From: Mycolicibacterium hippocampi
Lineage (GTDB): Bacteria; Actinomycetota; Actinomycetes; Mycobacteriales; Mycobacteriaceae
Direction of reading: 5' to 3'
Assembly (NCBI RefSeq): GCF_010723735.1
Contig: NZ_BLLB01000002.1
Span: forward strand, 992,001-1,056,000
DNA length: 64,000 nt
Made by a program: the position numbers and the translations under genes. Below, piece by piece: positions 27,000 through 35,270 of the stretch (the first letter of the stretch is position 1; each line of letters starts with the position of its first letter). The notes under the pieces are model-generated. The model did not search any database. It saw only the letters and a program-made list of their open reading frames with translations, and was not told where the DNA came from.

Positions 27000-28551
27000 G
27001 TGGGTGTCATCAGTACCGAGGACGAGAAGCGCCGCCAGAGAAGTCACGCCGTGGGGTTGTTCCGCTACCAGTTGATCTGCCCGGCATTGGACAAGGATTT
27101 GTCGACGAAGGCTCGTGGCCGGCTGGTCCGTGAGATCGCCGCCCGTGAGCACACCGACCCGTTCGGGACGTCGGTGCGCTACTCGCGCGACACCTTGGAC
27201 CGCTGGATCCGCCGCTACCGCGCTGGCGGGTTCGTCGAGTTGATCCCCTCACCGCGATCGTCGGCGCCGCGCACCGACGGCGCCACGTTGGAGTTGGCGG
27301 CCTCGCTCAAGCGGGAGAATCCGGCGCGGACCGCCGCGCAGGTGCAGCGCATCCTGCGGGCGGCCACGGGGTGGTCACCGTCTGAGTCGACGCTGCTGCG
27401 CCTGTTTCACCGCCTCGAGTTGATCGGCCCGGCCGCCGGGGACGTCCCGGCGGTGTTCGGCCGGTTCGAGGCCGAGAACCCCAATGATCGGTGGACCGGG
27501 GATGCGTTGCGTGGCCCGAAGATTGGTGGCCGCAAAACCTATCTGTTCGCTTTCTTGGACGATCATTCCCGGCTGGTCTGCGGCTATCGGTTCGGCTTCA
27601 GCGAGGACACCGTCCGGTTGGGCGTCGCTCTGGAACCGGCGTTGGCCGCTCGTGGAGTTCCGGCCAGCGTCTACACCTGGGTCGGCGTTCGTCGATGCCT
27701 GGTTGTTGCGGGCCTGCGCGAAACTGGGGATCCGGTTGGTGCATTCCACCCCGCACCGCCCCCAAGACAAGCCGCGGGTCGAGCGCATGGTCCAGTATGT
27801 GCGCCGAAACTTCTGGGACGGGGAAACATTCACCAGCCTCGAACAGGCGCAGCAGGCTGTGATGACTTGGTGTCTGCGCACTGCCGGTACCCGCATCCAC
27901 GGCACCACCTGCGCACGTCCCCTGGAGGTGTTCACCACCGACGAGCAACCCCGGCTGCTGCCGGTGCCTGGACCTATGACGTGCCGGTGTTCAAAGCGGT
28001 CAAGGTACACCGCGATTTCCACGCCGAGGTCGCCAAAGCCCTGTATTCGCTGCCCGAGTGCTGGATCGGGCACACGTTGGACGTACGCGCCGACAGTGAG
28101 CTGGTGAAGTTCTATCACCGCGCCACGCTGGTGAAAGTCCATCCCCGCCAGCCGGCCGGTGGTCGCAGCACCGACCGCGCTGACCTGCCCGAACACAAAA
28201 GCCGGTTACGCGTTGCGGGACCTGGCGGCGTTGATCGCCGCGTGTGCGGCGCGCGGGTCCAATATCGGGATCTACGCCGAACGCATCCTCGATGACCCGC
28301 TGCCCTGGACCCGGATGCGCACCGTCTACCGGCTCCAAGGCCTGGTGCGCCGCTTCGGCGCGCAGCGCGTCGAACAAGCATGTTCACTATCGCTGGACCT
28401 CGACGTCGTCTCGGTCAACAAGATCGCCTCCATGCTGCAACGCGCCACCGAGAACACCGCCCCGGCACCACCGCAAGCAGTCGGCCAAACAGCCACCCGG
28501 TTCGCCCGCAACCCATCCGAATTCAACATCATCACACCATCATTGTGGTAG
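27000..28551 (+). pseudogene. DDE transposase of the IS21-like element, three frameshifts
   Basis: The N-terminus (RSHAVGLFRYQLICPALDKD) carries a helix-turn-helix (TDPFGTSVRYSRDTLDRWI), followed by the rve-type core: DRWTGDALRGPKI with the first Asp, DDHSRLVCGYRF, then a break where VYTDNGSAFVDAW should be. About five bases are missing near 27677, removing the second catalytic Asp. The frame shifts again near 27970 (before YDVPVFKAVKVHRDF) and near 28203 (before GYALRDLAALIAA). The C-terminal part is like IstA/Mu transposases. It is inactive as read. Confidence 0.75.
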
Positions 28552-28712
28552 TGCCCGTTACCGATTCCGAGGAGACCTGCTGACATGACCACCCACCGTG
28601 CCCCCGCCGAGCCGGTCGGCGCTGACCTGACCCGACTGCTCAAAACCCTCAAAATCGGCGCGCTGGCCGACACCCTGCCCGAACGCGCCGCCCTGGCCCG
28701 CCAACACAATCT

Positions 28713-30031
28713 GGCTCTTCCGGGAAGTCCGTGGGTCATGGTGTGACCGGGTAGAGCTGTAATCCGCCGAGGTGGAAGTAGATTGCGGTCTTGAAGTGCT
28801 CTCGGTTGCGGTAGCCGCGGGCGGAGACGCGGATGGCCTGGATGCGGGAGTTGAGGCCTTCGGCGCCGGCGTTGGTGATCGGGTGGGCGAAGTAGGACAG
28901 CAGCCCCGCCTCGTGGCGCTTCAACGTCTTTGCTGCGTCGATGATCGGTTGCAGCCGGGAGTGGGTGGCCCAGAAGTACCAGCGCGTGAAGTGCTTGGCC
29001 GCCCAGCCGCGGCGTTTGTAGGACCAGAAGTGGCGCAGGTCTTCCTTGATCGTCCAGGCACGGCTGGTTTTCAGGTCGGCGCCGCGCAGGGCGGCGAAGC
29101 GGTCCTGGTGGCGTGCGGGTAGGTTCTCGGCTGAGTACAGCCACAGGTACTTGCTGCCGGCCAGGCTGTTGTCGCCGGTGACGGCCAACGCCCGGTTCTC
29201 CTGTTTGCGCACGGTGTCCACGGCCTTGGTCAGATAGCCCATCAGGTGGTAGCGGTCGAAGACGATCTTGTCGTCGGCGTCGCTCAGGTGCGCGCGTACC
29301 GAGGCGGCGAAGGGCTCCCACATGTCCATCGCCACCGCCTCGATACCGGCCCGCTGCTCGGCGGTGAACTTCTCGAAGTAGCCGTCCAGGCTGGCCTGTC
29401 GGCGCTCGTCGGCGATATATTCCACCGTGCCCGCGTCCAGATCGGAGACCACGGTGATGTAGTCCTGTCCTTTCCCGGCCGCCTTCTCATCGACCCCGAC
29501 GTGGGCCGGTACGTTCAGCGGTTTGGCGGCCAGGCCGCGGGCCACGGCACGGTCCATCAGGTGCCACGCCTGGTCCCAGCTGATGCGCAGCAACCTGGCG
29601 GCGGCCGCTACGTCGCACGCGGCGAGCACGTCGATGGCCAGCCGCTCGAACAACGTCGTGAACCGCGAGTGCGGCTCGGCCCACGGCAACCCAACCTGAC
29701 GCACCCCGTGTTCGGGACAGTCCACCCGCGGCGGGTGGCAATGCAGATAGGTCAGGAACGCGCAGCTGTCCAGGTGCCGCCAGGCCCGCTCTTCGGAGTG
29801 GTCATAGACCGACAGCTCCCGCTCGCACTCCGGGCAGCCGAACCGGGTACGTCCGGGATGCTCGACCCACACATCGACCCGTCCGTCCTGCACGGACAAC
29901 TCCACCGTCCTTACCGTCCACGGCGCAACCACACCCAATAGGTGCTGGTACAACTCGTATCACGCATGCCCGGATCATGCCCTGGATCACCCCATCACGC
30001 GGTTCGAACCCACCGAAAAGCCGGAAGCGCC
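28713..30031 (-). mobile_element. ISL3-family insertion sequence, apparently complete
   Basis: The ends are imperfect inverted repeats: the left begins GGCTCTTCCGGGAAGTCCGT, the right (reverse strand) GGCGCTTCCGGCTTTTCGGT, sharing GGC-CTTCCGG and GTGGGT. It is 1319 bp long and flanked by CACAATCT (28705-28712) and CACAAACT (30032-30039), an 8-bp target duplication with one mismatch. It carries one transposase gene and sits inside istB of the older element, so it arrived later. Confidence 0.88.
28736..29953 (-). CDS. ISL3-family transposase
   Basis: A 405-residue full-length transposase. The N-terminal zinc-finger part FGCPECERELSVYDH with PRVDCPEHG is followed by the DDE domain: VGVDEKAAGKGQDY, FDRYHLMGYLTKAVD and the C-terminal NAGAEGLNSRIQAI region, all in order and in one open frame. 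The start at 29953 is close to the right inverted repeat. It is the only intact transposase in this cluster. Confidence 0.92.
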   Translation of the reverse strand: MYQHLLGVVAPWTVRTVELSVQDGRVDVWVEHPGRTRFGCPECERELSVYDHSEERAWRHLDSCAFLTYLHCHPPRVDCPEHGVRQVGLPWAEPHSRFTTLFERLAIDVLAACDVAAAARLLRISWDQAWHLMDRAVARGLAAKPLNVPAHVGVDEKAAGKGQDYITVVSDLDAGTVEYIADERRQASLDGYFEKFTAEQRAGIEAVAMDMWEPFAASVRAHLSDADDKIVFDRYHLMGYLTKAVDTVRKQENRALAVTGDNSLAGSKYLWLYSAENLPARHQDRFAALRGADLKTSRAWTIKEDLRHFWSYKRRGWAAKHFTRWYFWATHSRLQPIIDAAKTLKRHEAGLLSYFAHPITNAGAEGLNSRIQAIRVSARGYRNREHFKTAIYFHLGGLQLYPVTP

Positions 30032-30717
30032 CACAAACTCAGCCACATCGGATTCCTCGAAACACTGCTCGCCGACGAAGTGTCCCGACGCGAATCCCGT
30101 TCAGCAGCACTACGAGCCACCAAAGCCGGACTCGACCCGAGCATGCGTTTGGACACCTGGACCGCACAACACGACCTGCGCTATGACCGCACCCTACTCG
30201 GCGACCTCACCTCACTGAGATTCCTCGACGCCGGCCAGTCAGCAATCATCCTCGGACCCGTCGTCCTCGGCAAGACGCACCTAGCAACAGCCCTGGGACA
30301 CAAAGCAATCCGCCGCAAACACGCCGTCCTGTTCGGCCTTGCCGACAAGCTGTTCACCAGGCTGCGCGCCGCCCGCCTCGACAACACGTCGACGCCGAAA
30401 TCCGCCGACTGGCCGTCACCGACGTCCTCATCATCGACGACTTCGCGCTGCGGCCCCCTCGACGCCACCGAGACCAGCGACTTCTACGAAATCGTCGTCG
30501 AACGCCACCGCGCCAAGAGCACCATCGTGACCTGCAACCGCGAACCCGCCGAATGGCTGACCATGACCGCCGACACCCTGCTGGCCCAATCGGCGATCGA
30601 CCGACTGACCGCCACCGCCCACACCCTCGTCATCGAAGGACCGTCCTACCGCCAACGCACCCGACCCGGTCAGCTTGACCCAGACCACCCCGACGAGCAT
30701 CCTCAATAACGCGCCAC

Positions 30718-30771
30718 GGTGGTCCCATCCCACTGGCAACAGGTGGTCCCATCACCCTGGCAAGCGACACA
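30718..30771. repeat. double terminal repeat of the IS21-like element
   Basis: A 22-bp unit beginning GGTGGTCCCATC and ending CTGGCAA occurs at 30718-30739 and 30742-30763 (20 of 22 identical), then AGCGACACA-type end at 30771. Multiple end repeats of this kind bind IS21 transposases. The following 151 bases to 30922 show no gene. Confidence 0.7.
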
Positions 30772-30922
30772 CGGCGTGGTGATTATCGACCCGGCTGCCC
30801 CGGGCGGACATGCCGGAGAGAGACCTGGCGATGCTCGCACTGTCTGGTTGTCCGTATCTGCACGAGGTCACATTGGCTGGAACGCCATTTCGGCGGAGAG
30901 AGTTCCGGCGGAAAGGGTGGGG

Positions 30923-32026
30923 TCAGTTGAAGCCGAGCCAGGCGGGCTGGGCGCGTTCGCGCGAATCGCACAGCACCGCCATCGTGTCGCACGATCCGCG
31001 GGGCGCGCCGGCGCCGGCCCACATGCCGCCGGTGTCCCGGCGCAACACGATCGCCGACGAGCCGCCGCCGTCGAGCAGCACGGCGGTGTCGCTGCCCACC
31101 CCGCGGAACAAGTCCTGGATCTGGTCGGGGGTGTAGTTGCCACCCTGGAAGACATACATTTCGTCGCGGTCCCGGGCGTAGGCGATCGCGGTGCGTGCCG
31201 CGCTCGGGCCGGGGTCATTGAGCTGACCGGTGTCTCCGGGCGCCAGCAGGCCGAGACCGGCGACCGCGACGAACCGGGTGCCCTTGTCGAGCAGGTCGGC
31301 GATGGCGGGGGTGGCGGCGTCGTAGTCATCGGTGCTGCGCGGCGGCACCACGAACGGCACCCCGGCGACCGGCATGATCATCGTCGACAGCGCGGTCCAG
31401 GTCTCGTTCCCGTTCGACAGGCCCTGCTTGCCGGCATACGCCAGCGTGCCCGTCACCGCGGTGTTGGTGCGCCCCAGCCCGCGGGTGTTGTCGACGTAGG
31501 CGCCCAACGGGGAACTGCACCCCGTCGACTTCCACGACCCACCCTGCTGGCCGCGCACGTCGAAGAAGTTGGCGTTGATCGCGATCGTCGGCTGCCCCAG
31601 CGCCTGCCACGCCTGCAGCGGCGGGTAGATCTCCGAGGCCTGCCAGAGACCCTCGCCGGTGCGCGCCCGGGGGTCGCGCTCACAGCGTGCCTGGTAGCCG
31701 GTGTGCGAATCGGTGAGCAGCCGCGGGGCCAGCCGCTGTGAGGCGGCCTTGATGATCATCAGCCGGCCGCCGTTGTTCATCTCGTACCAGTTGCCCGCGG
31801 CGTTGAGCATCGGTGCGGGGAAGCCGCTGCCGAAGTTGTAGACGAGGTAGGAGCCGCGGGTGTTGGCGATCGCGCCGGCAAGCAACTCCCGCGCGCCTGC
31901 GGCCGCCGCGACAGGCGCACTCGCACCGGCTGCGACCGCCGCGCACACCAGCACCGTGGTGACCCGCTTGGCGGCCGCAGGGAAGCGCCGCAAGTTTGCG
32001 GAGCCTCTACCGATAGGAGTCGGCAC
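30923..32026 (-). CDS. secreted phosphodiester glycosidase family protein (NAGPA domain)
   Basis: A 367-residue exported protein: residues about 12-43 form a signal peptide (RRFPAAAKRVTTVLVCAAV, then an alanine-rich cleavage region). The mature part has the NAGPA-domain signatures TIAINANFFDVRG and LLDGGGSSAIVLRR, the fold of the enzyme that uncovers mannose-6-phosphate in animals; bacterial members probably hydrolyse phosphodiester or glycosidic bonds in the envelope. GTG 32026 has AGGAG six bases upstream, and both lie in a perfect 16-bp-stem hairpin. It is the first gene right of the IS cluster. Confidence 0.82.
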   Translation of the reverse strand: MPTPIGRGSANLRRFPAAAKRVTTVLVCAAVAAGASAPVAAAAGARELLAGAIANTRGSYLVYNFGSGFPAPMLNAAGNWYEMNNGGRLMIIKAASQRLAPRLLTDSHTGYQARCERDPRARTGEGLWQASEIYPPLQAWQALGQPTIAINANFFDVRGQQGGSWKSTGCSSPLGAYVDNTRGLGRTNTAVTGTLAYAGKQGLSNGNETWTALSTMIMPVAGVPFVVPPRSTDDYDAATPAIADLLDKGTRFVAVAGLGLLAPGDTGQLNDPGPSAARTAIAYARDRDEMYVFQGGNYTPDQIQDLFRGVGSDTAVLLDGGGSSAIVLRRDTGGMWAGAGAPRGSCDTMAVLCDSRERAQPAWLGFN

Positions 32027-32048
32027 CAGCGGCTCCTATCGGTAGAGG
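32004..32048 (-). promoter_or_regulatory. hairpin enclosing the ribosome site and start codon of the glycosidase gene
   Basis: CCTCTACCGATAGGAG (32004-32019) and its exact complement (32033-32048) form a 16-bp stem with a 13-base loop. In the mRNA the AGGAG is the last part of the 5' arm, the GTG start is in the loop, and codons 3-8 form the 3' arm. Folding would hide the ribosome site. It could also be a DNA operator. Confidence 0.7.
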
Positions 32049-32220
32049 GGTTGCAGCGACAACGGGTAGAACAACAATAATCCCAGTAGACACACTGTCA
32101 ACTTTCGTCACAGGGGTATCACGGTCGGGTCGCAGGTGGGTCGCTGTGTCGTTTGCTGGTACCACGCGAACGTCATAATTGACCGCGGGTCGGCACCTGC
32201 CGAATGGGTAACCGGTAGGC

Positions 32221-32684
32221 ATGCCTTCTGTGACGCGAAAGTTCAACGTCAGCCCGCCGCCGGGAGTCGTCATCGACTATTTGAAGGACTTCGGCAACTC
32301 TGAGCAGTGGGATCCCGGGACCCAGAGTTGTGAACGCGTAGGCACCGGACCGGTTGCCGAGGGTTCCTACTGGCACAACGTGTCGAAGATGCTCGGTGTC
32401 ACCGCGGAGCTGACGTACAAACTCGAGGAGCTCACCGACCGCAAGGTGGTCTTCGTCGGCGAGAACAAGTCGTCGAGCTCGGTGGATGCCATTGCCGTCG
32501 AGGCCGCCGGGGCCGGCTCGGTGATCACCTACGACGCCGAGCTGCAGATGTACGGCACGGCCAAGTTGCTGAACCCGGTGATGAAGCGGGCGTCGTGAAA
32601 CGTGCCGGGGACACCGAGAAGAAGATGACGACCGTGCTCAACCAGCTGATGACCAACAGCGGTCAGGGCGGTGCGAGCCGGTAG
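32221..32684 (+). pseudogene. SRPBCC-fold protein with a C-terminal frameshift
   Basis: The N-terminal 122 residues (TRKFNVSPPPGVVIDYLKDF, then WDPGTQSCERVGTGPVAEG) form a START/polyketide-cyclase-like lipid-binding fold. The frame stops at 32598. One missing base in the GGG run near 32586 would restore VVKRAGDTEKKMTTVLNQL to a stop at 32684, the expected family ending and length. It is thus either truncated by about 30 residues or a sequencing error. Its restored 3' end overlaps the convergent lipoprotein gene. Ligand unknown. Confidence 0.72.
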
Positions 32685-33982
32685 ATGGCGTCGGCGTCGT
32701 CGTCGGTGATGTAGACCGCTCCGTCGGGTCCGGCCACCGCGGCGACCGGCCGCCCCCAGCGGGATCCGTCCTGGTTCTGGAAACCGCCGACCAGGGTCTG
32801 CTGGTTGCCCAGCCCGCCGTCGCGCCAGGGGTAGAACGACACCTCCGGCGGACGCGGCGGCTGCCGGTTCCACGATCCGTGGATGCCGACGAGCGCGCCG
32901 GATGCGTACGGCTCGGGCAGCCCGCCGTCGACGAAGCTCAGGCCCAGCGGCGCCGAGTGTGCCCCGAAGCTCTGTTCCACCGGCGGCAGGGACGCGCAAT
33001 CCAGCTGGTTCCCGTCGGGATTGGTCTGCACGTCCCGGATGAAGGGCAGATCGGCCGGTCCGCCATCGGAATTGCAGTAGGGCCAGCCCAGCTCGCGGCC
33101 GGGGGCCAACTTCGCCAGCTGCTCGGGCGGATGGTCGTCGACGTACTCGGGGATGACCTGGCCGTAGTCCGGACCGGGTTCGGGGAACGCGACGTTGTCG
33201 CGTCCGTTGACCGCGGTCCAGACCGCACCGTCCGGCGCGATCGCGAGCCCGGTGCCGTTGCGGACGCCGGTGGCGAACGGCGCGGCCGGGCCGCCGCCCG
33301 GCGGGACCCGCATGATCGTTGCGCGGGGCGGGTCGGCGGTACGGTCCTCGGCCGAGATGTTGCCGGTAGAGCCGATCGAGAAAAAAACGGCGCCGTCGTC
33401 ACCGACCGCCACGCTCTTCAGCGCGTGGGCGTAGGCGCCCCGCAGCTCGGGGCTGCGGCCGTCGGGAAGACCGCCCGCGACGGTCCGCGGATTGACCGCC
33501 GCCCCGTCGGCGTAGTCGTAGGCGTCGATCTGATCACTTTGCGCCACATAGAGAGTCGACCCGGCGAAGGCCAGGCCGTGGGGCTGGTCGAGGCCGTCGA
33601 GCAGTACCGATTCCTCGGGCGCCCCATCCGCCGACGGGGTGAATCGCAGCACCCTGCCCTCACTGGGCACCGATACCAGCAGTTCGCCGTCGGGGGTCCA
33701 CGCCGCCAGCCGCGGTTTCGCGGTGCGCGCCCACACCGACAGCGTCCACCCCTGCGGGACGACGGCCTCGCGCGGTTCATCGAACGGCGCTTCGGCACGG
33801 TCGGCGGCGACCTGGACCGGCGCCGCGGCCAATCCGGTTGCCGGTGGCGCGGCAGGCGTGGTCGTGGTGGGTGCCGCGGACGACGACGTCGGCTGCGGTG
33901 CCGGTGCGTCGGTGCACCCCGCGAGCAGGGCCACCCCCAGCAGGGCCGCTCCAGTTCGGTTATGCCGCAGCCAGGCCCGCAT
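32663..33982 (-). CDS. lipoprotein of the PQQ-dependent sugar dehydrogenase-like beta-propeller family
   Basis: A 439-residue exported lipoprotein: MRAWLRHNRTGAALLG, then lipobox LLAGC, then a proline/threonine-rich linker. The body has repeated propeller blades such as DQPHGLAFAGSTLYVAQSDQ, KSVAVGDDGAVFFSIGSTGN and AIAPDGAVWTAVNGRDN, like sorbosone/glucose dehydrogenase and gluconolactonase families. ATG 33982 overlaps the pirin gene by 23 bases, so both are one operon, in line with the lipobox start. Whether it binds PQQ is not visible. Confidence 0.82.
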   Translation of the reverse strand: MRAWLRHNRTGAALLGVALLAGCTDAPAPQPTSSSAAPTTTTPAAPPATGLAAAPVQVAADRAEAPFDEPREAVVPQGWTLSVWARTAKPRLAAWTPDGELLVSVPSEGRVLRFTPSADGAPEESVLLDGLDQPHGLAFAGSTLYVAQSDQIDAYDYADGAAVNPRTVAGGLPDGRSPELRGAYAHALKSVAVGDDGAVFFSIGSTGNISAEDRTADPPRATIMRVPPGGGPAAPFATGVRNGTGLAIAPDGAVWTAVNGRDNVAFPEPGPDYGQVIPEYVDDHPPEQLAKLAPGRELGWPYCNSDGGPADLPFIRDVQTNPDGNQLDCASLPPVEQSFGAHSAPLGLSFVDGGLPEPYASGALVGIHGSWNRQPPRPPEVSFYPWRDGGLGNQQTLVGGFQNQDGSRWGRPVAAVAGPDGAVYITDDDADAIYRLAPP

Positions 33983-34727
33983 GCATCTCCCAGACGAGGA
34001 TCTCCGACGGCTCGGTGGCGGTGATGCGCTGACCGCCCGTGGCGGTGAACCGCACCGCATCCCCCTCGTGCAGCGGGCCCGCACCCTCGAGGGTCACCTC
34101 ACCACGGGGCACGAACAGGTGCAGGTACGGAGCCTCGGGCAGTTCGACGCTCTGCCCCGGCTGCAGCCGGGCACCGTGCAGGGCTGCGTAGCGGTTGTGG
34201 ATCGTGATCGCCGCGGCATCACTGTGTTCGGGCATGCCCGATGCGATTGGCACCAGCCCGCCCGTCAACAGTTCGTCGTCGATCTCGAGCTGCTGGTATC
34301 CCGGGGTGATCCCCGATTCGTCGGGCACCACCCACATCTGAACGAAATGCACAGGGTCGCTGTGCGATTGCTGGCCGGTCAGCGTCCAGGAGTCGTTCTT
34401 CTCCGAGTGCAGGATCCCCTTGCCAGCCGACATGCGCTGGGCCAGCCCCGGGTAGATGACACCCGAGTGGCCGGTGGAGTCCTGGTGGACCAGCGAACCG
34501 CGCAACACCCAGGTGACGATCTCCATGTCCCGGTGGGGGTGGGTGTCAAAGCCGGTGCCCGGCTTCACCACGTCGTCGTTGTTGACCAAAAGCAGTCCGT
34601 GATGGGTGTTCTCGGGTTCGTAATGGCTGCCGAACGAGAACGAGTGCTTGGAGTCGAGCCAGGCGATCTCGGTTTTTGCGCGGTCGTCGGCGCGTCGGAT
34701 GTCGACGATGCTTCCAGCACTGGTCAT
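33960..34727 (-). CDS. pirin family protein
   Basis: A 255-residue bicupin protein. The metal site of the N-terminal cupin is in GFDTHPHRDMEIVTWVLRG with later QRMSAGKGILHSE, the pirin signature. Bacterial pirins are often quercetinase-like dioxygenases or redox sensors. ATG 34727 has GAGGAG eight bases upstream. It is divergent from a MarR gene and overlaps the downstream lipoprotein. In M. tuberculosis the Rv0181c pirin lies beside sigG in the same way. Confidence 0.9.
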   Translation of the reverse strand: MTSAGSIVDIRRADDRAKTEIAWLDSKHSFSFGSHYEPENTHHGLLLVNNDDVVKPGTGFDTHPHRDMEIVTWVLRGSLVHQDSTGHSGVIYPGLAQRMSAGKGILHSEKNDSWTLTGQQSHSDPVHFVQMWVVPDESGITPGYQQLEIDDELLTGGLVPIASGMPEHSDAAAITIHNRYAALHGARLQPGQSVELPEAPYLHLFVPRGEVTLEGAGPLHEGDAVRFTATGGQRITATEPSEILVWEMHAGLAAA

Positions 34728-34784
34728 CACGGTCACTCCTCGGGAGTCTTTGTCAGCCTAGGTGGCGGTCCTCCAGCCGACAAC

Positions 34785-34804
34785 ATGCATGACACATCAT
34801 GTAT
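34785..34804. promoter_or_regulatory. probable MarR operator
   Basis: ATGCATGA-CACA-TCATGTAT is a 20-bp palindrome with one mismatch in the gap between the divergent pirin and MarR genes. It covers about -37 to -18 of the predicted MarR start, where TAGGCT (34810-34815) ends seven bases before ATG 34822. Confidence 0.55.
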
Positions 34805-34821
34805 TCCGGTAGGCTGGTCCG

Positions 34822-35259
34822 ATGGAGTGGCTCAGCGACGAGCAGCAGCGCATCTGGCGCAACTACCTGGCGGTGACAAGCAGGTTGCAGACAGCCATGC
34901 ACCGGCAGCTGCAGCAGGATTGTGAGCTCTCGCTGTCCGACTACGACGTCCTGGTCGCTTTGGCGGAGCGTGGTCCGATGCGGATCCGTGAACTCGGTGA
35001 GCTGATCGGCTGGGAGCAGAGCCGGGTCTCACACCAGCTGCGACGGATGCGTGGGCGTGGCCTGCTGCATCGCGAGGGCGACGACGACGACCGGCGGGGC
35101 GCCACGGTGGCCGTGACCGACGCGGGCCGGTCCGCTCTGGAGGCCGCCGCCCCCGGGCACGTGGAACTGGTGCGCAGCGCCGTGTTCGACGGTCTGTCCG
35201 ACGCTCAGCTTCGCGCCCTCGGATCCGTCCTCGAAACGGTGCTCGCCCGGATCCGCTAG
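34822..35259 (+). CDS. MarR-family transcriptional regulator
   Basis: A 145-residue winged-helix regulator. LSLSDYDVLVALAERGPMRI and the recognition helix region GWEQSRVSHQLRRM are followed by the wing DDDDRRGATVAVTDAG, in normal MarR order. The mRNA is probably leaderless (TAGGCT seven bases before ATG). It should repress itself and the divergent pirin-lipoprotein operon through the palindrome between them. The ligand, often a phenolic or oxidised compound, is unknown. It converges with sigG. Confidence 0.9.
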   Translation: MEWLSDEQQRIWRNYLAVTSRLQTAMHRQLQQDCELSLSDYDVLVALAERGPMRIRELGELIGWEQSRVSHQLRRMRGRGLLHREGDDDDRRGATVAVTDAGRSALEAAAPGHVELVRSAVFDGLSDAQLRALGSVLETVLARIR

Positions 35260-35270
35260 CCGCCGGGGCG

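Larger units (their letters stand above)
28585..30709 (+). pseudogene. IstB-like ATPase, split by the ISL3 insertion and frameshifted internally
   Basis: Residues 1-42 (LLKTLKIGALADTLPERAAL) lie at 28585-28712; the rest resumes at 30032 with AHKLSHIGFLETLLADEVSR and runs to 30709. Removing the ISL3 element and one target copy restores one frame of about 265 residues, the usual IstB length. Walker A is GPVVLGKTHL. Between about 30385 and 30452 two opposite frameshifts replace the Walker B region; LIIDDFALRPL is readable only in the other frame. IstB assists the transposase; this copy is doubly inactivated. Confidence 0.8.
26115..30771 (+). mobile_element. degenerate IS21-like element (DUF6431 - DDE transposase - IstB), interrupted by an ISL3 element
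   Basis: Three same-strand genes form a unit: a DUF6431 protein, a transposase with integrase core and a Mu/IstA-like C-terminus, and an IstB ATPase. The right end has two terminal repeats and closes with GACACA at 30771. The left end is less sure: TGTTGACC at 26115 is where the older istA fragment stops, and GGGATGACGACCAC nearby loosely resembles the inverted right-end repeat. No target duplication was found. All three genes carry frameshifts, so the element is not autonomous as read. Confidence 0.6.

Noticed and set aside
30772..30922. Short open stretches between the IS end and the glycosidase gene considered as transposase remnants.
   Set aside because: No recognisable transposase motif; could be anything.
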